This document shows positions 1 through 15,107 of a stretch of DNA of 64,000 nt, in pieces. The translations under genes were made by a program, and so were the position numbers. Positions within the stretch are counted from its first letter, which is position 1. Each line of letters begins with the position of its first letter. Below the pieces are notes generated by a model that searched no databases, was not told the DNA's origin, and saw nothing but the letters and a program-made list of their open reading frames with translations. Source of the stretch: Chlorokybus atmophyticus (lineage: Eukaryota > Streptophyta > Chlorokybophyceae > Chlorokybales > Chlorokybaceae); NCBI GenBank assembly GCA_009103225.1, contig RHPI01002069.1:2148383-2212382 (forward strand), written 5' to 3'.

Positions 1-177
1 CCACTCACACAATGCTCTGTGAAATGTTCACCAACCGTCATGTACCACTAAATGACAATGGGGGGGCGGAGGGTGGGTGGGGTGGGCGCATGCATGCGCA
101 CTCTGTCTCGCCCTTAGACGCCTCCCGGGATCTGAAATGGGGTCTGTTGAACTCAAGCGAATGTTTGTTTCTTGGCA

Positions 178-794
178 GAGGCTGCAAAAGCGAGCGAAGG
201 CGCTGCCATTTCCAGCAGGGATGACGACCTCTACCGTCAATTGGTGTCAAGGGTGAGCCTCAGCACGCAAAGTGCCGGGTGGTGCAGACATACACGGTTG
301 GCACTCAGATGCTGGACATGTTTGCGATTGCGAGTGCCTTGGTGGCCAACTTGAGAGCAACTGCTAGCATCGTGAGCTGTGGCAATATTCAAGCATGCAT
401 TCATGTGTTGGGTGCTCTGCGTTGCGGTTGCACTGTTGCTTACACGCTGTGTCTGACAGATGACTGGTGATGACGGGCCGGCGTATCTACATGGCCGAGG
501 AGGTAAGGTGTAGCATGTGGTTAGTTATGTGGGTTGGGTTGAAAACGAGAATGACACATGTCCAGCAAGTGCTAATAGTACGGTGCGGTTTCTGTGTAAG
601 CTCTGTGCAGAACACCAGCATGTGTTTGTGTGCTGACATCGTTTGCATGGGTAGTGCAGCGCTAGATAGCGACGATCTGCAGTATCTGAAGGAGATGGAA
701 GCGCATGATAAGGACCGAGAAAGAGCGCGTGATCGAGCAGAGCGAATAGCATATGCTCAGTTCAAGATATCCTTACATTGTTACCCCCTCTTCC

Positions 795-889
<95 letters not shown>

Positions 890-1426
890 NTGCATGTGCT
901 TTAGCGCTACACATCACAGTGAACATGCCTTGACTCGCTGAGCACGCTGCGGCAAATACGGCCGACAGTGAGGCACCGCCGCTGCTGGCACGAGTGGAGC
1001 CTAAAGTGAAAAAGCCTGCGCGGTATGTACACAATCATTCCACGTGCATTGCATTTCCGGAAGCGGATGTGACGACTGATCTTGCCAACGCTGACGCTCG
1101 AGGCATGCTGATGCAAACCATATTGACGCTTGTGCACAACAAACACCATGGCATTGCTATGCAGGCCTCAAGCGGAGGTGCTCAGAAACATTGTCCAGAT
1201 AAAGCCCAAACGTCAAAAGACAGACGAGGACAAGCCAGCAGCCAGACTGGTTGCGTCAAAACCATTGCAGCCAACTATTGCAGCTGACACCAAGCTGCAG
1301 AAGTCCACAACAGCAATGCAGGATGCTGCAAGACCAGCCAAGCTCGCACCCAAGCAACATGCAGACAGCAAAGGATTAGCTGGGTTGGTATCATATGGAG
1401 ACAGTAGCGAAGATGAGGCTGACTAA
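178..1426 (+). CDS. NIP30/FAM192A (PSME3IP1)-family protein, 5' end not resolved
   Basis: Only the 3' part is clear; upstream exons may lie before the window. In animals the family is nuclear and binds the PA28-gamma proteasome activator. An exon near 178-254 reads DDDLYRQL, like the family's 'RSLYERLQ' segment. An exon starting after the AG at about 659 reads ALDSDDLQYLKEMEAH followed by a charged helix, matching the family's 'GLDEDE..FL' block. An exon near 945-1021 reads VEPKVKKPAR. The last exon (about 1164-1426) contains RNIVQIKPKRQK and ends GLVSYGDSSEDEAD, like the family's Gly-Leu plus Ser/Asp-rich tail. A poly-C tract and gap lie in the intron between 780 and 900. The gene converges on RAD54 with 116 bp between stop codons. 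Family assignment rests on remembered motif order and is moderately secure. Confidence 0.6.
796..890. repeat. Poly-C homopolymer ending at an assembly gap
   Basis: An uninterrupted run of about 94 C residues ends in a single N. It lies in an intron of the NIP30-like gene. Its true length is unknown, since such runs stop sequencing polymerases. Proline- or glycine-rich reading frames across it are artefacts. Confidence 0.9.
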
Positions 1427-1542
1427 ACAAGAATGCAAAATCTCTTTGCACCCACTCAATCTGTACATGGAGTGTGCATAGTCTGCGCTATCTATGATAG
1501 CACTATGCGTGCGCTAACGATCGACACCACCTGTTGATGCAC

Positions 1543-4500
1543 TTACATTGAAGCGTCCGAATCATCCTCTGAGCCTTCACCATATGCCTCAGTGCTGGCA
1601 TCACTGCTGTCACCAGCACTGCTTCCGTCCTCGGAGGAGTCGATGTGGATGACATTGCTGCCGGCCTCCCGGCCAACGCGGCTGGCAGACTTGCACGCTC
1701 GCAGTGACTTCCGTGCAGCTGTCCTCATCTGCGGGACGGTTCGAGGTGCACTGCTGGTGCCTGCGGTCAGTGCCTTGCCCCTCGCTGCTGCCTTCACTGA
1801 GCTGATGGTGCTTCCTGGTGCGGTTGCTGGCGTGGCGGCTAGTGTGTGTGCGGGCGTGGCCACAAGTTTTGCACTCGTGCCTCTGGAGAAAGGACCAGCT
1901 GCAGGTGTCACAGGTGACTGAGTTGGACCAATTGGCTTGAATGCCAAGCTTCTTGAGACTGGCTGCATTGCGGGTGTCTTGGCAGCCGGTTCGCTACTGT
2001 TGCCGGCATCAATGGTCCGCAAGGGGCTTCTGTATGGTCTTTTGCAACCCAGCACTGCAGCAGCACTGGCCGTTTTGCACTTCTCTTCCGGTGTCAGTGG
2101 CTCCTTGGGCAGTTGACCATTGATTTGACACGTAAACACAAAACCGATCTGCAAGAATGACAGCACTTAGAGTGATTGTGATCAGAGATTATCCAGCTGT
2201 CTGCTGCTGAAGGTGTCTCACTCACATGCTCGTCTCCTATTCGCTGTGTGATAGAGTCTGGTACTGTTGCCGCTTCGGCATGGTGCGCCCAGTCCTTGAG
2301 GTCTTCTTCAGCAGGTGTTCCAACCTGCAGTACAGCAGTACAACAGGTAGATCGCTAACCATACATCTGATTGGTTCTCTCGTGCTGCATCTCAGCCGTG
2401 TCACAAGATACCGCCAACCTGCAGTTCACATGGTTGGCGTTGTCGGCAGGGGATTGCAGTTTCCGCAAAGCCACCAATGTCTATAACTTCAGCTGCGCCT
2501 TCTTCGTCAGTGGCGTTGCTGGGTTTGCATCTTCGGCAGTTCAGCGTGTCATGTGTATCAGACCTGGCGACCTGTTGTTTGAAAGATGGTTGCGCATTGC
2601 AGACACTTCTAATAGGTACTTACATTGTATCTCGGAAGTCGAACAACTTGCGCAGCTCTTCAGTCGACAAGGTGTTGACCTGCCAAATGTTGGGTTGTCA
2701 TGCATGGGAGGTGCATGCAGCTGCACCGCATTGCACTAACTCCAGGTGAAGCGTGCAGCTGTTGAGGCCAAGCGCATGATTATCATGAGAGTTTGGCACT
2801 TTTATGTGGCACCTGTGCTTTTGCATCTGCAGCCGCACCAGCACTGGCATTGTTTACGACTGCTTGCAGGCCTTCCTTTGACAACTGGCGCTGGAAAATC
2901 TGTACGGAAACATGCGTTGGTATCATAGGTGTTTAGTGTCTGCAATCTGGCAGGTTGAGTCACCTTTTCATCAATGCTACCAGCGGCGAGAAATCTATAA
3001 ACAAAGACTCGCTTCTTTTGTCCATCCCTCCATATGCGAGCCGCAGCCTACACATTTGACGTTATCTCAGCAGCTTGTCAAGCACGAAGCTCAAACTTGG
3101 AAGCAATTCCAGTCTGGCGCTAAAGACATTCATAGCTTTTGCACAAACTCACTGCTGTACCTGCTTGTCAGTTGCTGGATTCCAATCAGGGTCAAACAGC
3201 ACGAGGCGGTTTCCACCAACAAGGTTAAGGCCACAGCCACCTGCTTTACTGCTCAGCAGGAAAGCGAACTGGTCCTGTGAGAAACGGAGAGCATAAGTAG
3301 TAGCCACCACTACTTACACTGAAGGGATCACTGCAGGCATGCTACCTGGTTGAAGTCGTTGAATGCCTGTACAAGCTTTTGCCGCTTGCCAATGGCTGTT
3401 GAACCAGTCAGCTTAAGGTATGGGTAATGTCTCTCTCGGCAGAGGTTTTCAACCAGGTCCAACGTCTGTTAAAGCATCATGTCTAATCCCAATGCTTTAG
3501 CTGCAGGTCAATGCACATTCAGGGTTGATTACCTGCGTGTAGTTGGACACCAGCACAATGCGATCCTTTGTCTCTGTCCGCAGCATGTGCAGCATACGTG
3601 CAAGGACAGCCATCTTCCCAGACAGCTCAGGCCAATTGTCGAGGGCATCAGAGGTCCATCTTGCCGCTCCTAGCGACCTGTCAACATCATATAAGTGAGA
3701 AGGGCCATGGCTACAGTGCACTTCTGCTGGTAAACCGTCAACATTTGACCTGCGTTCTGATTCAGCAGGCAGCAGTTGTGCGCAGCTTTGCAACAAGCTG
3801 GCGTCCATGTTACCAGTCTTGCGCATATCTTCGACCACGAGCTGAAGCACATGACGAATGTCAGCGCACATACCAGTAGCGCGCTGGCAGTTTCCTAGTC
3901 AAGCAACAAACCTTTGGGTGGTTGCAAAGCTTTTTCAACAATGTAATTGTTGAAAGTGCTTGGGATGCATCCCTGCGCTTGTCCCCTTCCAGCAAGAGTT
4001 TGCGCACCTGCACAAGTCTATCAGAGTGTGTCTTGCTAAGCATGTGTAGCTGTACTTACCGATTTGGAATTGATGACGTGCTGGTACATCTTGGACTGCA
4101 GGTTACCCATTTTACAGCAAACAACAGCTACAAGCTGCCAGACAGTGGTACATCCCGAAGAGTCAGCTGTAAAGCTACATAGCATAAGCTATAATGCTAC
4201 ATAGCAAGTTCAATGAACAGGGGCTTCCTGTGATTAATTGCACGTACTTTTGGTGGGAGATGGGCGGACAACAAGGCGTTTGTCCTTCTGAGAATGAACT
4301 GCAGCAGAGCACGCATCGCATTTAGCTGCAGTCACCACATGCGAGTGCACTGTTGCTGCCGCCAAACCTGATTGACTTGCTCGCTAAGCTCTGCTGAACG
4401 CTCAGCGCCAAGATGGCGCTCAGCTTCCGATGCATCTGGTTCTCTTCCGTTTAGAATAGGTGCCTGGACGTTTTATGTTGCTGTGTCTCTTGCTCACTTG

Positions 4501-6453
4501 TCTGGCAACGGTAAAGCATTCAGCATTACCTCAAACCTCCTTCTGAACTGTCCCGGGTCACCAAGGATGCCAGGGTTGGTGAAGTTCACCATAGCAAAAA
4601 ACTCGTCCAGATCATTCTGCAAGCAGTGTGTCAACAACAAACATACATGATTTGTTCTGCGCGAAAGCAGCTACTCACCTGCATGGGTGTGCCGGACAGC
4701 AGTACCCTACGCCGGCATTGAAGTGATGCCAGTGCCTGTCAGAGACTAAAATTGAACTGTGTGCTCCACATACACAGCAGCACTGGAGCTCATGCACATG
4801 CATTTCAAGCAAATGTGACTGTGACTGTTTGAAATCGCTTGCAGGCTTAAGAGCACCTGGTTTGTAAGGGTCTTGTCGTTTTTCAGGCGATGCGCTTCAT
4901 CACAGATGAGGAGATCACATGCATCCCCTTTGAAGCGGGCAGCGTGGATTCTGAATGTCTCGTAGGATATGATGAGCACCTGGATGCAGGATGTCAGACC
5001 GCATGCTGCATGCACATCCACGGTAATGCAAGTTGACCTGCGCTGCTGGACGTGGAGCCAGAAAAGACGCAATCCCTGAGAGTACATCTGCGCGTGTGGA
5101 CTCGCATAATGCCACGCATGTGCAGCGCCCGTGCAACCATTTGCTGAGCTCGTTTTCCCAATTGCTGACCAGACTGGTGGGTGTCACAATGATGGCACGT
5201 TTGGCCACTGGGGTGCCAGTGAATCCTTGTCTCAGCAAAGTCCAGAGAAGTGTGATAGCCTGCAGACAAATGACAGTTCAATGGTTGCCAGCACAGCATA
5301 AGCATGGGCACATGTGTGCAGAGCATAGGCAGGAACCTGCAGAGTTTTTCCCAGGCCCATGTCATCTGCAAGGATGCATCCACAGCAACCGGCTGCATCA
5401 CCATCTCTTTTGCTAAACTCGCGCAATCCAGCAACACACTCGAACATGAACTGTACACCGTTGCTGCACCGCATAATGGTAAACATTACAGCCAAAGACC
5501 TGTCATGCACACCCACAGCGCAACAACGCACCGTTGGTGTTCACGTAGAAACTTGACTAGCATAGGGTCCACGCTGATGGGCTGCACAGGCTCCCCTTTC
5601 TCATTGCATACACCATCCTCTGGCTCCCACAGCACGAGCGGAGCAATACCTGGCGGCAGCTTGCTGTCATCTTCATCCTCAGTTGCTGCCAGTACTGGAG
5701 CAAATAACGGCCGCCTTTCACCCAAGTTCACGGGAACCCACAGTTTACGAGCTTTGAGCCGCCGCACTAGCTCTGTGCTGGGACCAACAGAGGCACCAGG
5801 GCATGGCGACTTGAATGCTCGAAGTACGACATCTGTCTTTGGTGCAGTCAGTAATCTTGGCAGCAGTGCATGGCGCTCGACTATAACATCGCCCCTGAGG
5901 CGTTAAACCAATACATAGTTGGCAGATGCAAAAAGTTGTGCACAGTGGAAGGGCATTGCGTTGCACAGTTGAGCCTGTATTATGTACCTCAGCAATGCTG
6001 CCATGTTGGCTGCTTTTGGATCCTGTAACGATGCTTCAGCCTCAGTTTGCACACCTGCGATCCCATCCTCATCCTCTTCGTCACTAGCGCTGTTCGCTGC
6101 CTTTTCATCATCGTCGTCATCAGGTTCGGCACTGGTCTGCAAGCACATGCGTAAGTCAAACCCATGGCCTATCCTGTGTGCATGCTGGTTGCAGTAGGAG
6201 TCGCTGTGACAACTACACTAACACGAGACATTTCACTGCTCGAACTTACTCGGTCAGCGCCAGGGTTCTCATCGTGCACTTTCTGCCATGGAGGTTGGCG
6301 CGGGGCTGACTTGGGCTCCTGCACTGCTACGCTGCTTCGCCTGGTCCTGGCTGCTTTTGGTATACCTAACCGCCTTATTGGGATGGCGTTTTCGTCGTTG
6401 CCGTCATCCTCATCATCGCTATTCAGCACGACATCCCGCCGGTCTCGATGCAT
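1543..6453 (-). CDS. RAD54: DNA repair and recombination ATPase RAD54 (SWI2/SNF2 family)
   Basis: RAD54 is a nuclear double-stranded-DNA translocase that stimulates RAD51 strand exchange. In order on the minus strand: the start ATG at 6453 opens an acidic N-terminus ([15 protein letters not shown]); [10 protein letters not shown] then [15 protein letters not shown] (about 5530-5620); Walker [14 protein letters not shown] (about 5360); [17 protein letters not shown] (about 5170); [16 protein letters not shown] and DEAH box [13 protein letters not shown] (about 4890-4975); LKKLCNHPK (about 3920); ELSGKM and VLVSNYTQ (about 3560-3640); [19 protein letters not shown] and [11 protein letters not shown] (about 3190-3270); [17 protein letters not shown] (about 3000); [15 protein letters not shown]; and a [11 protein letters not shown] cysteine motif. 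The order and wording match plant RAD54, including DEAH rather than DEGH and the late [12 protein letters not shown] segment. The last exon (1543-2140) adds about 190 low-complexity residues rich in Ala, Ser and Thr, ending in an acidic tail. Exon borders were not all resolved. Confidence 0.93.
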
Positions 6454-6935
6454 TCAGCTTAGCAGGCTACGCAGCTGCCACTTCCATCAGCGTTGGCACG
6501 ACACCATGCGCCGGTACACGCACACACCGTGCACGAACAGCAACCTTCAGCAGAAACACGTCTTTAGCAACAGGTCATACACAAAGCTGCAACATCACCA
6601 CTCCCGCAAAGCACCCGCAACGCCTCTGCCGCCGCCGCTGCCGCCACGCTGCTGTGCTACTCTCAGTTTGAATCAAATCTCCCGCGCGTTCAGTGCAAGC
6701 ACGCACACTGCGAACGCATCCTGCTTGGCGCAGGCGGGCATTTCTTTGGAACGTTAAGCAAGTTAAGCTGGTGCCATTCAGTGCAGACAAGCTGTTGTCG
6801 TTTCCAGTAGGCGGGCATCTCGGTTAGGAGCTAGCCAGTAGGCCTACCAGCAGCTTCTTAGCGGACGTCTTGCTTGGCGGGGACAGCGGCGGCGGCAGCG
6901 GAGGTGGGGATGGTTGGGTCAGCCTGCGGAAAGGC
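6454..6935. promoter_or_regulatory. Shared intergenic region between RAD54 and SWS1
   Basis: Only 482 bp separates the RAD54 start (minus) from the SWS1 start (plus), so both promoters must lie here or extend into the genes. The stretch contains CCG/CGG-rich segments near 6625-6660 and 6885-6905. No specific factor site is claimed. Co-expression is an inference from the layout and from both genes acting in RAD51-dependent repair. Confidence 0.5.
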
Positions 6936-8068
6936 ATGTTGACGTCTACGGAGATTATTGATGCTCTATTTGCAGAGATCAGTGAGGCGGGTGGAGCCCC
7001 TTTGGGAGCCAGAGAACGTGAGTGCCAAGCAGCTTATATTACCTACTAAACTCAAGCACCGTAACCTAAAGTTATGTATTGAGACGAGGGCTTGCGTGCC
7101 ATGCGTGTCAACTTACCATGTCTTGCTGTTTGCAGTAAGCGAGGCGCATTTGTCAAAGTGAGTGAGGCTTCCAAGTTCTATGGCCGTCAATCTGTCTGAG
7201 GTTCCCGGTACTGCTTGTACTTAGCTATCTCTGATTGCGCACCGTGCATGCTCAGGCTGCTGTTTCTGTTTGGCACCAACGGAAAAAAGCTTCATCAAGC
7301 CCTCAGGATCATCGACAGCAAGGCCGTTGAGTGTGTTAAGGGAGAGCCTAGTGGGCGCAGCGTCTTCAAGGCAAGTACCATGCCCATTGCCCCCCGTTTT
7401 CGCGTTCCCCTATGCATCTACCTCTCCTTCATTACAGTCTGTGCATATGTGCTGAATAGGCTCAGGTCTACTGCCGGAGTTCGACATGTATGTCCAACGC
7501 ATGCCATCTCTGTGCATATGTTGTTTCGCGTTGAAGTGTGTACGCGTGTGCTGCATGCTAGATTGTTTGGCCAGGTGCAGGCTTTTTGTTGAGTGTGTGT
7601 ATGCGCGGCCCTCCCGGGGGTGGGGGGTGGGTCACATAGTGGTCAAGTGCAGCATGTGATACATGAACATTGTTGCTATTATGCTTATGGAATGGCTGAA
7701 TCAATACTAATGTGCTGTGTCATCTGCGTGCAGGTGAAAAGCGAGGCTGTTGGTAAACGCGGAACTTCCAAGGACTACATTTGCTTTTCTAACCAATTCT
7801 GCTTTTGCGAAAGCTTCTTCTACGGTGTCATCAGCAAAAGCACAGACAGCTGTGTACGTTGGCAGCTGTGCATGCATGCGTGACATGCTACTTTTCCGCA
7901 ATGTAGATGTGCTATAGATCAACTGTCGTGTTGGCTGCAACGACCAGACTGATCTTTGTTTGGTTGCAGTGCAAACATCAGCTCGCAGCTCGGATTGCGG
8001 AAAGCTTGGGCCGTTACGAAACAAGGGCGGTATCTGACCTGCAGCTGGTCAAACTTCTGCAGTTGTAA
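6936..8068 (+). CDS. SWS1: SWIM zinc-finger protein SWS1 (ZSWIM7), RAD51-paralog cofactor
   Basis: SWS1/ZSWIM7 partners a RAD51 paralog (SWSAP1 or the Shu complex) in homologous recombination. Five exons fit: 6936-7017, 7136-7157, 7256-7370, 7734-7853 and 7970-8068, giving about 145 residues; human ZSWIM7 has 140. The N-terminal helix begins MLTSTEIIDALFAEISEAGG. KLLFLFGTNGKKLHQAL corresponds to the human 'LKFLFG..ATQALDL' segment, and EPSGRSVFK to 'SPSGRRVYQ'. The zinc ligands are present: FCFC in exon 4 and CKHQLAARI at the start of exon 5, giving CxC...CxH split by an intron. An earlier ATG at 6910 runs into a stop after ten codons, so 6936 is chosen. Intron 3 begins GCAAGT, a GC-AG intron. 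The gene is head to head with RAD54. Confidence 0.9.
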
Positions 8069-9518
8069 GCAACTGCCGGCCAGGCTGCATACGATTGCTT
8101 GCTCGACTCAGAGTCATTGACCATACATAGTCTGCAGGTGACTTGTTGCGTTTCTGCAGTTGTACCCCAAAACAGCCCAGGCGTCCGTCCTGCGGCGCTT
8201 TATGAATTAACGTAAAGCACACGCAACCCAGAGCGCCTAGACACAGTTGAGTTAAAAGACAGGAAGCGTGGTTGTCCAGACACTGATGGTGCACTGTCAC
8301 CTATACATGCCGTTTGCAGCCTGCTTGCACTCGTCATACAAACCCAGTCATGCCGATCGCGATGCAGCCATGGTGCAGGTCAGAACTTGCCATGGTGGTA
8401 GTTCTTGATCACCCAACTATATCATGCAACTACAGAAATACAGAAAATACACGACACATATGCACATGCACGACACATGCAATGGACCCAGCATGACGTC
8501 AACATGCACACTGTTCATGTAGACCAGCGGGCTACTATTACTCACTAACTTCACCACCTACTCTACTACCAACACCCCGTTAGCCACAGCAATCAGTATA
8601 TGCAGTACATGTAGTACCTGCCCACATGCGCCGTGGTTGTCATGCAATCATTAGCCATCGACAAATGGGTTAAAATCAATGTGCGCAATGGTCACTCGGC
8701 ACATCCTTGACCAGGTGATGGAACAACTCACACCTGGCTGTATATTAGCTAAGATGGCAGTAGCGAGCAGGCTATGGTAGCACAGCTAACGCTGCACAGA
8801 TAATAGAACTAATTACACATGTACACAGATGCGCTGCAGTAGTTTGTCACTTGCTAACACACCTCTCATGTTCGCATGCACGCGCACACACGCGTGGGCG
8901 CATGCATGCTCACACCTCTGTGTTAGTGTGCAAATCATGCACGCCACCATCTTGACTGCTGCGATTTAGTGCACACCTTGCCATGATTTTGCTGTGTTGT
9001 GTACAGGAAATCGAAGGTGTTAATGTGATCTCAAAACTATTGGTGGTTTGTGCAGGGTTTGCACGTGCATGACATGTACCGGTCGGTTAGTGTGACTAGT
9101 TAGGGGAGCTCTTATTTTGTGGGCATTACTGCATTTGCCCAATGCTGCTGTAGTATACCATGTTGTCTTAACATGCGTGCGGATGTCAGCTGGTCATGAC
9201 TTCCACCATAAGCAACACGCACTTGGAAGGCAGCTGCTGTAGAATTGATGTCCGCGCCAAACGAACACTCTAGAAGAAAAATATCAGGCAAGCAACTGCT
9301 TGCCTCAGATTCTGGCGTGTCCCTCTCTGGGTTTGCTTGGCGGAGCTCTGCTGTGAATTATTTAGTTCAACCGGACTTACCAGCCGGGTGTAATGGACCT
9401 CGTTAAATCCCACGCAAATTGTTGGAACGTGAAAAGGTGGAAGCACGTGCGTGCATCATGCAGGAGCACCTACTCAAATTGCTGTACAGTTGCCACCACG
9501 TCATTGAACTTGAGCAAC
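8069..9518. other. Intergenic region between the 3' ends of SWS1 and KRR1
   Basis: About 1.45 kb between convergent genes. It holds short alternating CA/TG and CATG-rich stretches (for example around 8880-8905) and no reading frame with coding character. No transposon ends or RNA genes were seen. Confidence 0.6.
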
Positions 9519-12529
<3,011 letters not shown>

Positions 12530-12913
12530 CCAAAACGAATACCCTCCACGCAGCTGGCAGCTCGACTACGCCGATGCAAGCTGACTTCTTCTCGACCAAC
12601 TGCGTCTCTAACGGCTCCTCGTAACCTCACCACCGGACACCTCCGCCACCTCCGCCGCCGGCGCCGCCAAGCTACATGTGCAACCCTAAACACTTGAAAT
12701 GAGCAGCAGAACGGATATCATGCTTGACACGATATACTATTGAGATGTCAGATGGTTGGTGAAATCAGGTTTGCAGACTGCAGTTCAAACATTCAAACAG
12801 TCCGGGAAACGGTCTCACTGGCGGCGGCGGCGGCGGCGTGGGTTTTGGGAGGGTGGGCGTGGTTCAGGGGGCGAGGGTAGCGGCATTGGACTGTTCGCCA
12901 CAGATTAGCTGTC
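12530..12913. promoter_or_regulatory. Divergent promoter region between KRR1 and AKTIP-like gene
   Basis: About 384 bp separates the two start codons. It contains CCGCCGCCG-rich and GGCGGCGGCGG tracts (about 12640-12670 and 12820-12838), typical of GC-rich 5' flanks in this window. No specific factor-binding site is claimed. Confidence 0.4.
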
Positions 12914-14559
12914 ATGAGGCCCGACCGCCGGCGGGTGTCCGCGGCGGGGGGGCGGAGGACGCTGGAGGAACGTCTGCTGAGAGAATAGTGAGTGACTTGA
13001 TTGACTGCTGTTGTGCTGCAGTGGTCCAGTGGGATACTTGAAGTGGGGTTCACGTGACAATATTGTTCTTGGTAATACAAACAAAAATCTTGGTTGAGTT
13101 GCTTGTTGGGATTTCGGCAGTAAACTGTTCACGGAGCGGCTGACTTCCGGAGTGTACGCCGCACCTTCGCTGGACTCTGCCTTGGGTGAGCTCATTTGTC
13201 AAGTATGAACTAGTTTAGTTTAAGTGGTTGTTCAAAGCTGATACACGGGCTGTGTGCAGCAGTTTTGCGTGTACAGTCATTTAGCCTCGTGCACTGATAC
13301 ATCCGAGATGAGCCTCTTTCTTGACATGTGCTTGTGTATGTGCAGTCTGGCATGGAGTTATCTTCCCGCAAGAAGTAAGTACCCTTGAACTGATGTTTTC
13401 TTTGAGTTCAGCAAGAAACAATTGGTCACTGTGACGGTTTGCGTGGCTTGGCAGTTCATATACTCTGGAGGCATCTTCAAGTTCACTCTAGAGATACCGG
13501 AGAAGTAAGCGCTTTTGGCACATCAGGCGCAAGGCACAGACACGCACGCACGCACGCACGCACGCACGCAGATATGTGCACGTATATGCATGCAGATGTA
13601 ATTGTCACTCTCCACTGTTGTGATGCGTCGTTGACACATGCCGGTGTGCAGTTATCCGGCAGAAGCGCCTGTTGTGGTGTTCACGTCGCGTGTCTTCCAT
13701 CCTCGCGTGGGCCTGTCGGGAGAGCTGAGCATCAGTGACCAGAATCTGATGCGGAACATTGGGGAGGTGCATTGTCTTTGACGGGCATTTAGTTGGACCC
13801 AACCATTTCACAAATCCTGTTCACGCAGCACTCTAACAGATGGTTATCACTCTCAGGACGACTTCATAGCCAACCTTCTGCTCTATGTAAGAGATATGTT
13901 TGATCACATTGATGTCAAGGCCCCGGCAAACCCGCTCGCTGCACAACTGTGAGCGTCATTTCACTCTATCAGGGCACACTCCTCCTTGCTGTTATGCTGC
14001 AGCTATGCATTATCTTGCAAGAGTGTGGGCCCAGATACCATGGTACGACTCCCAACACAGGTATCACATGAGTCAAGAGGAGTTCCAAGCAGAGGCCGAG
14101 GAGTGCGTGGCCACCTCGCTAGACGAGATGTACTTGAATGAGTCCGAAACCAGCATCAAGTTTACTGAGGAGATTGAAGCGCATGAAGCCCTACGACATC
14201 AGATCCTCGGCCCCAAACAAGTATGGGTGTGTGCTTGTGTGTGCGTCTGGGTGGGTGTGAGTGGGTGGGTAGGTCTGCACTTGTTTACGGGCTTCCAGCC
14301 AATGTCATGTGTGCGCGTGCACACAACACATTAAAATCTGAATGTGCTGGTTGACCAGCTGCATATCCATATAAAGGCAACAGTGTGGACAACATCTCAG
14401 GTGCAGGTCAGAGACGCAGAGCCTCATGTGCAGCAGCAAAGGACGCCCTTTGCGCCGGCCCAGCGTGTGAATCAGATGGTGACAGACACACCGTCTTCAT
14501 CTACCTCTACTGCTTCTGTGGTGCGGCGATCAGCGTTCTCACTTGTAATGACTGGATGA
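12914..14559 (+). CDS. AKTIP/FTS-type ubiquitin-E2 variant (UEV) protein
   Basis: AKTIP (fused toes) proteins are E2-like folds without the catalytic cysteine. In animals they form the FHF complex with Hook and FHIP on dynein-driven vesicles. Exon 1 (12914-12987) joins exon 2 (from 13022) as REYGPVGYLKW, matching the family's 'YGPFYLEY'. Later exons fit GT-AG rules: 13346-13374 (VWHGVIFPQE), 13455-13504 (FIYSGGIFKFTLEIPE), 13652-13766 (NYPAEAPVVVF..RVFHPRVGLSGEL), 13857-13948 (DDFIANLLLYVRDMFDHIDV), 14061-14220 and 14401-14559. The segment near 13121-13185 gives SGVYAAPSLDSAL, like human 'GVYVQPSYRSAL'. The exon 2/3 junction is one base out of frame as I read it, so that border is uncertain. 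No HPN-plus-Cys E2 active site is visible, as expected for this family. Confidence 0.85.
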
Positions 14560-15107
14560 GGGCCATGTGCCAGCAGCAAGTCCTCGGAGTCTTGCGACAT
14601 AACTTATGTAGCCTTGTTTATTCTTACCGTGAAACTGTGTACATAATGTGCAAGTGGCAGCGTCCTGCCGTGTAAAAATAATGTGCCAAGGTGTGCCAGT
14701 GTCAAAACAACTGCGCAGGTTTTGCTACCAAAGGGAATGGTGTTCATGCGAGACGCATGACATAGGTCAATGTATGCTAACCACAATTATGCGATGCTGA
14801 TTATATTGCATTAGCGCATGCGCATCAGACCCACAATCATTGCGTCTAAGGCACAGCAAAGGACATGAATGCTGTTGATAGTTGCAGTACTTGCAAGCCT
14901 TCAAGTGCCTTGGGCTGACTGTGAAGTTGCACCCGAATGTGCGTGTAACCAAAACCCTGGTCAAGGAGTAGCAAGCTACACATGACTTCAATCTGGGCAA
15001 GTAGACCCAACAGTGTGCCACACATGCGCACACAAATGCGCGCGCGTGTGCACATGGCGAGCGCACAGCAAAGCGCAGCAACCGCCGATCCAGTCATAAC
15101 AACGTCA
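14560..15107. other. Convergent intergenic region (AKTIP-like / PPOX)
   Basis: About 550 bp between two stop codons facing each other. I see no coding sequence, repeat or RNA gene in it beyond short CA/GC-alternating stretches near 15020-15055. Confidence 0.6.

Noticed and set aside
467-904. Proline-rich 145-codon frame through the C-run
   Set aside because: It is produced by the homopolymer and the gap; the real NIP30-like exons use other borders.
13541-13570. CRISPR-like or other ordered repeat array
   Set aside because: It is a simple CACG/ACGC tetranucleotide microsatellite without spacers; no CRISPR array occurs in the window.
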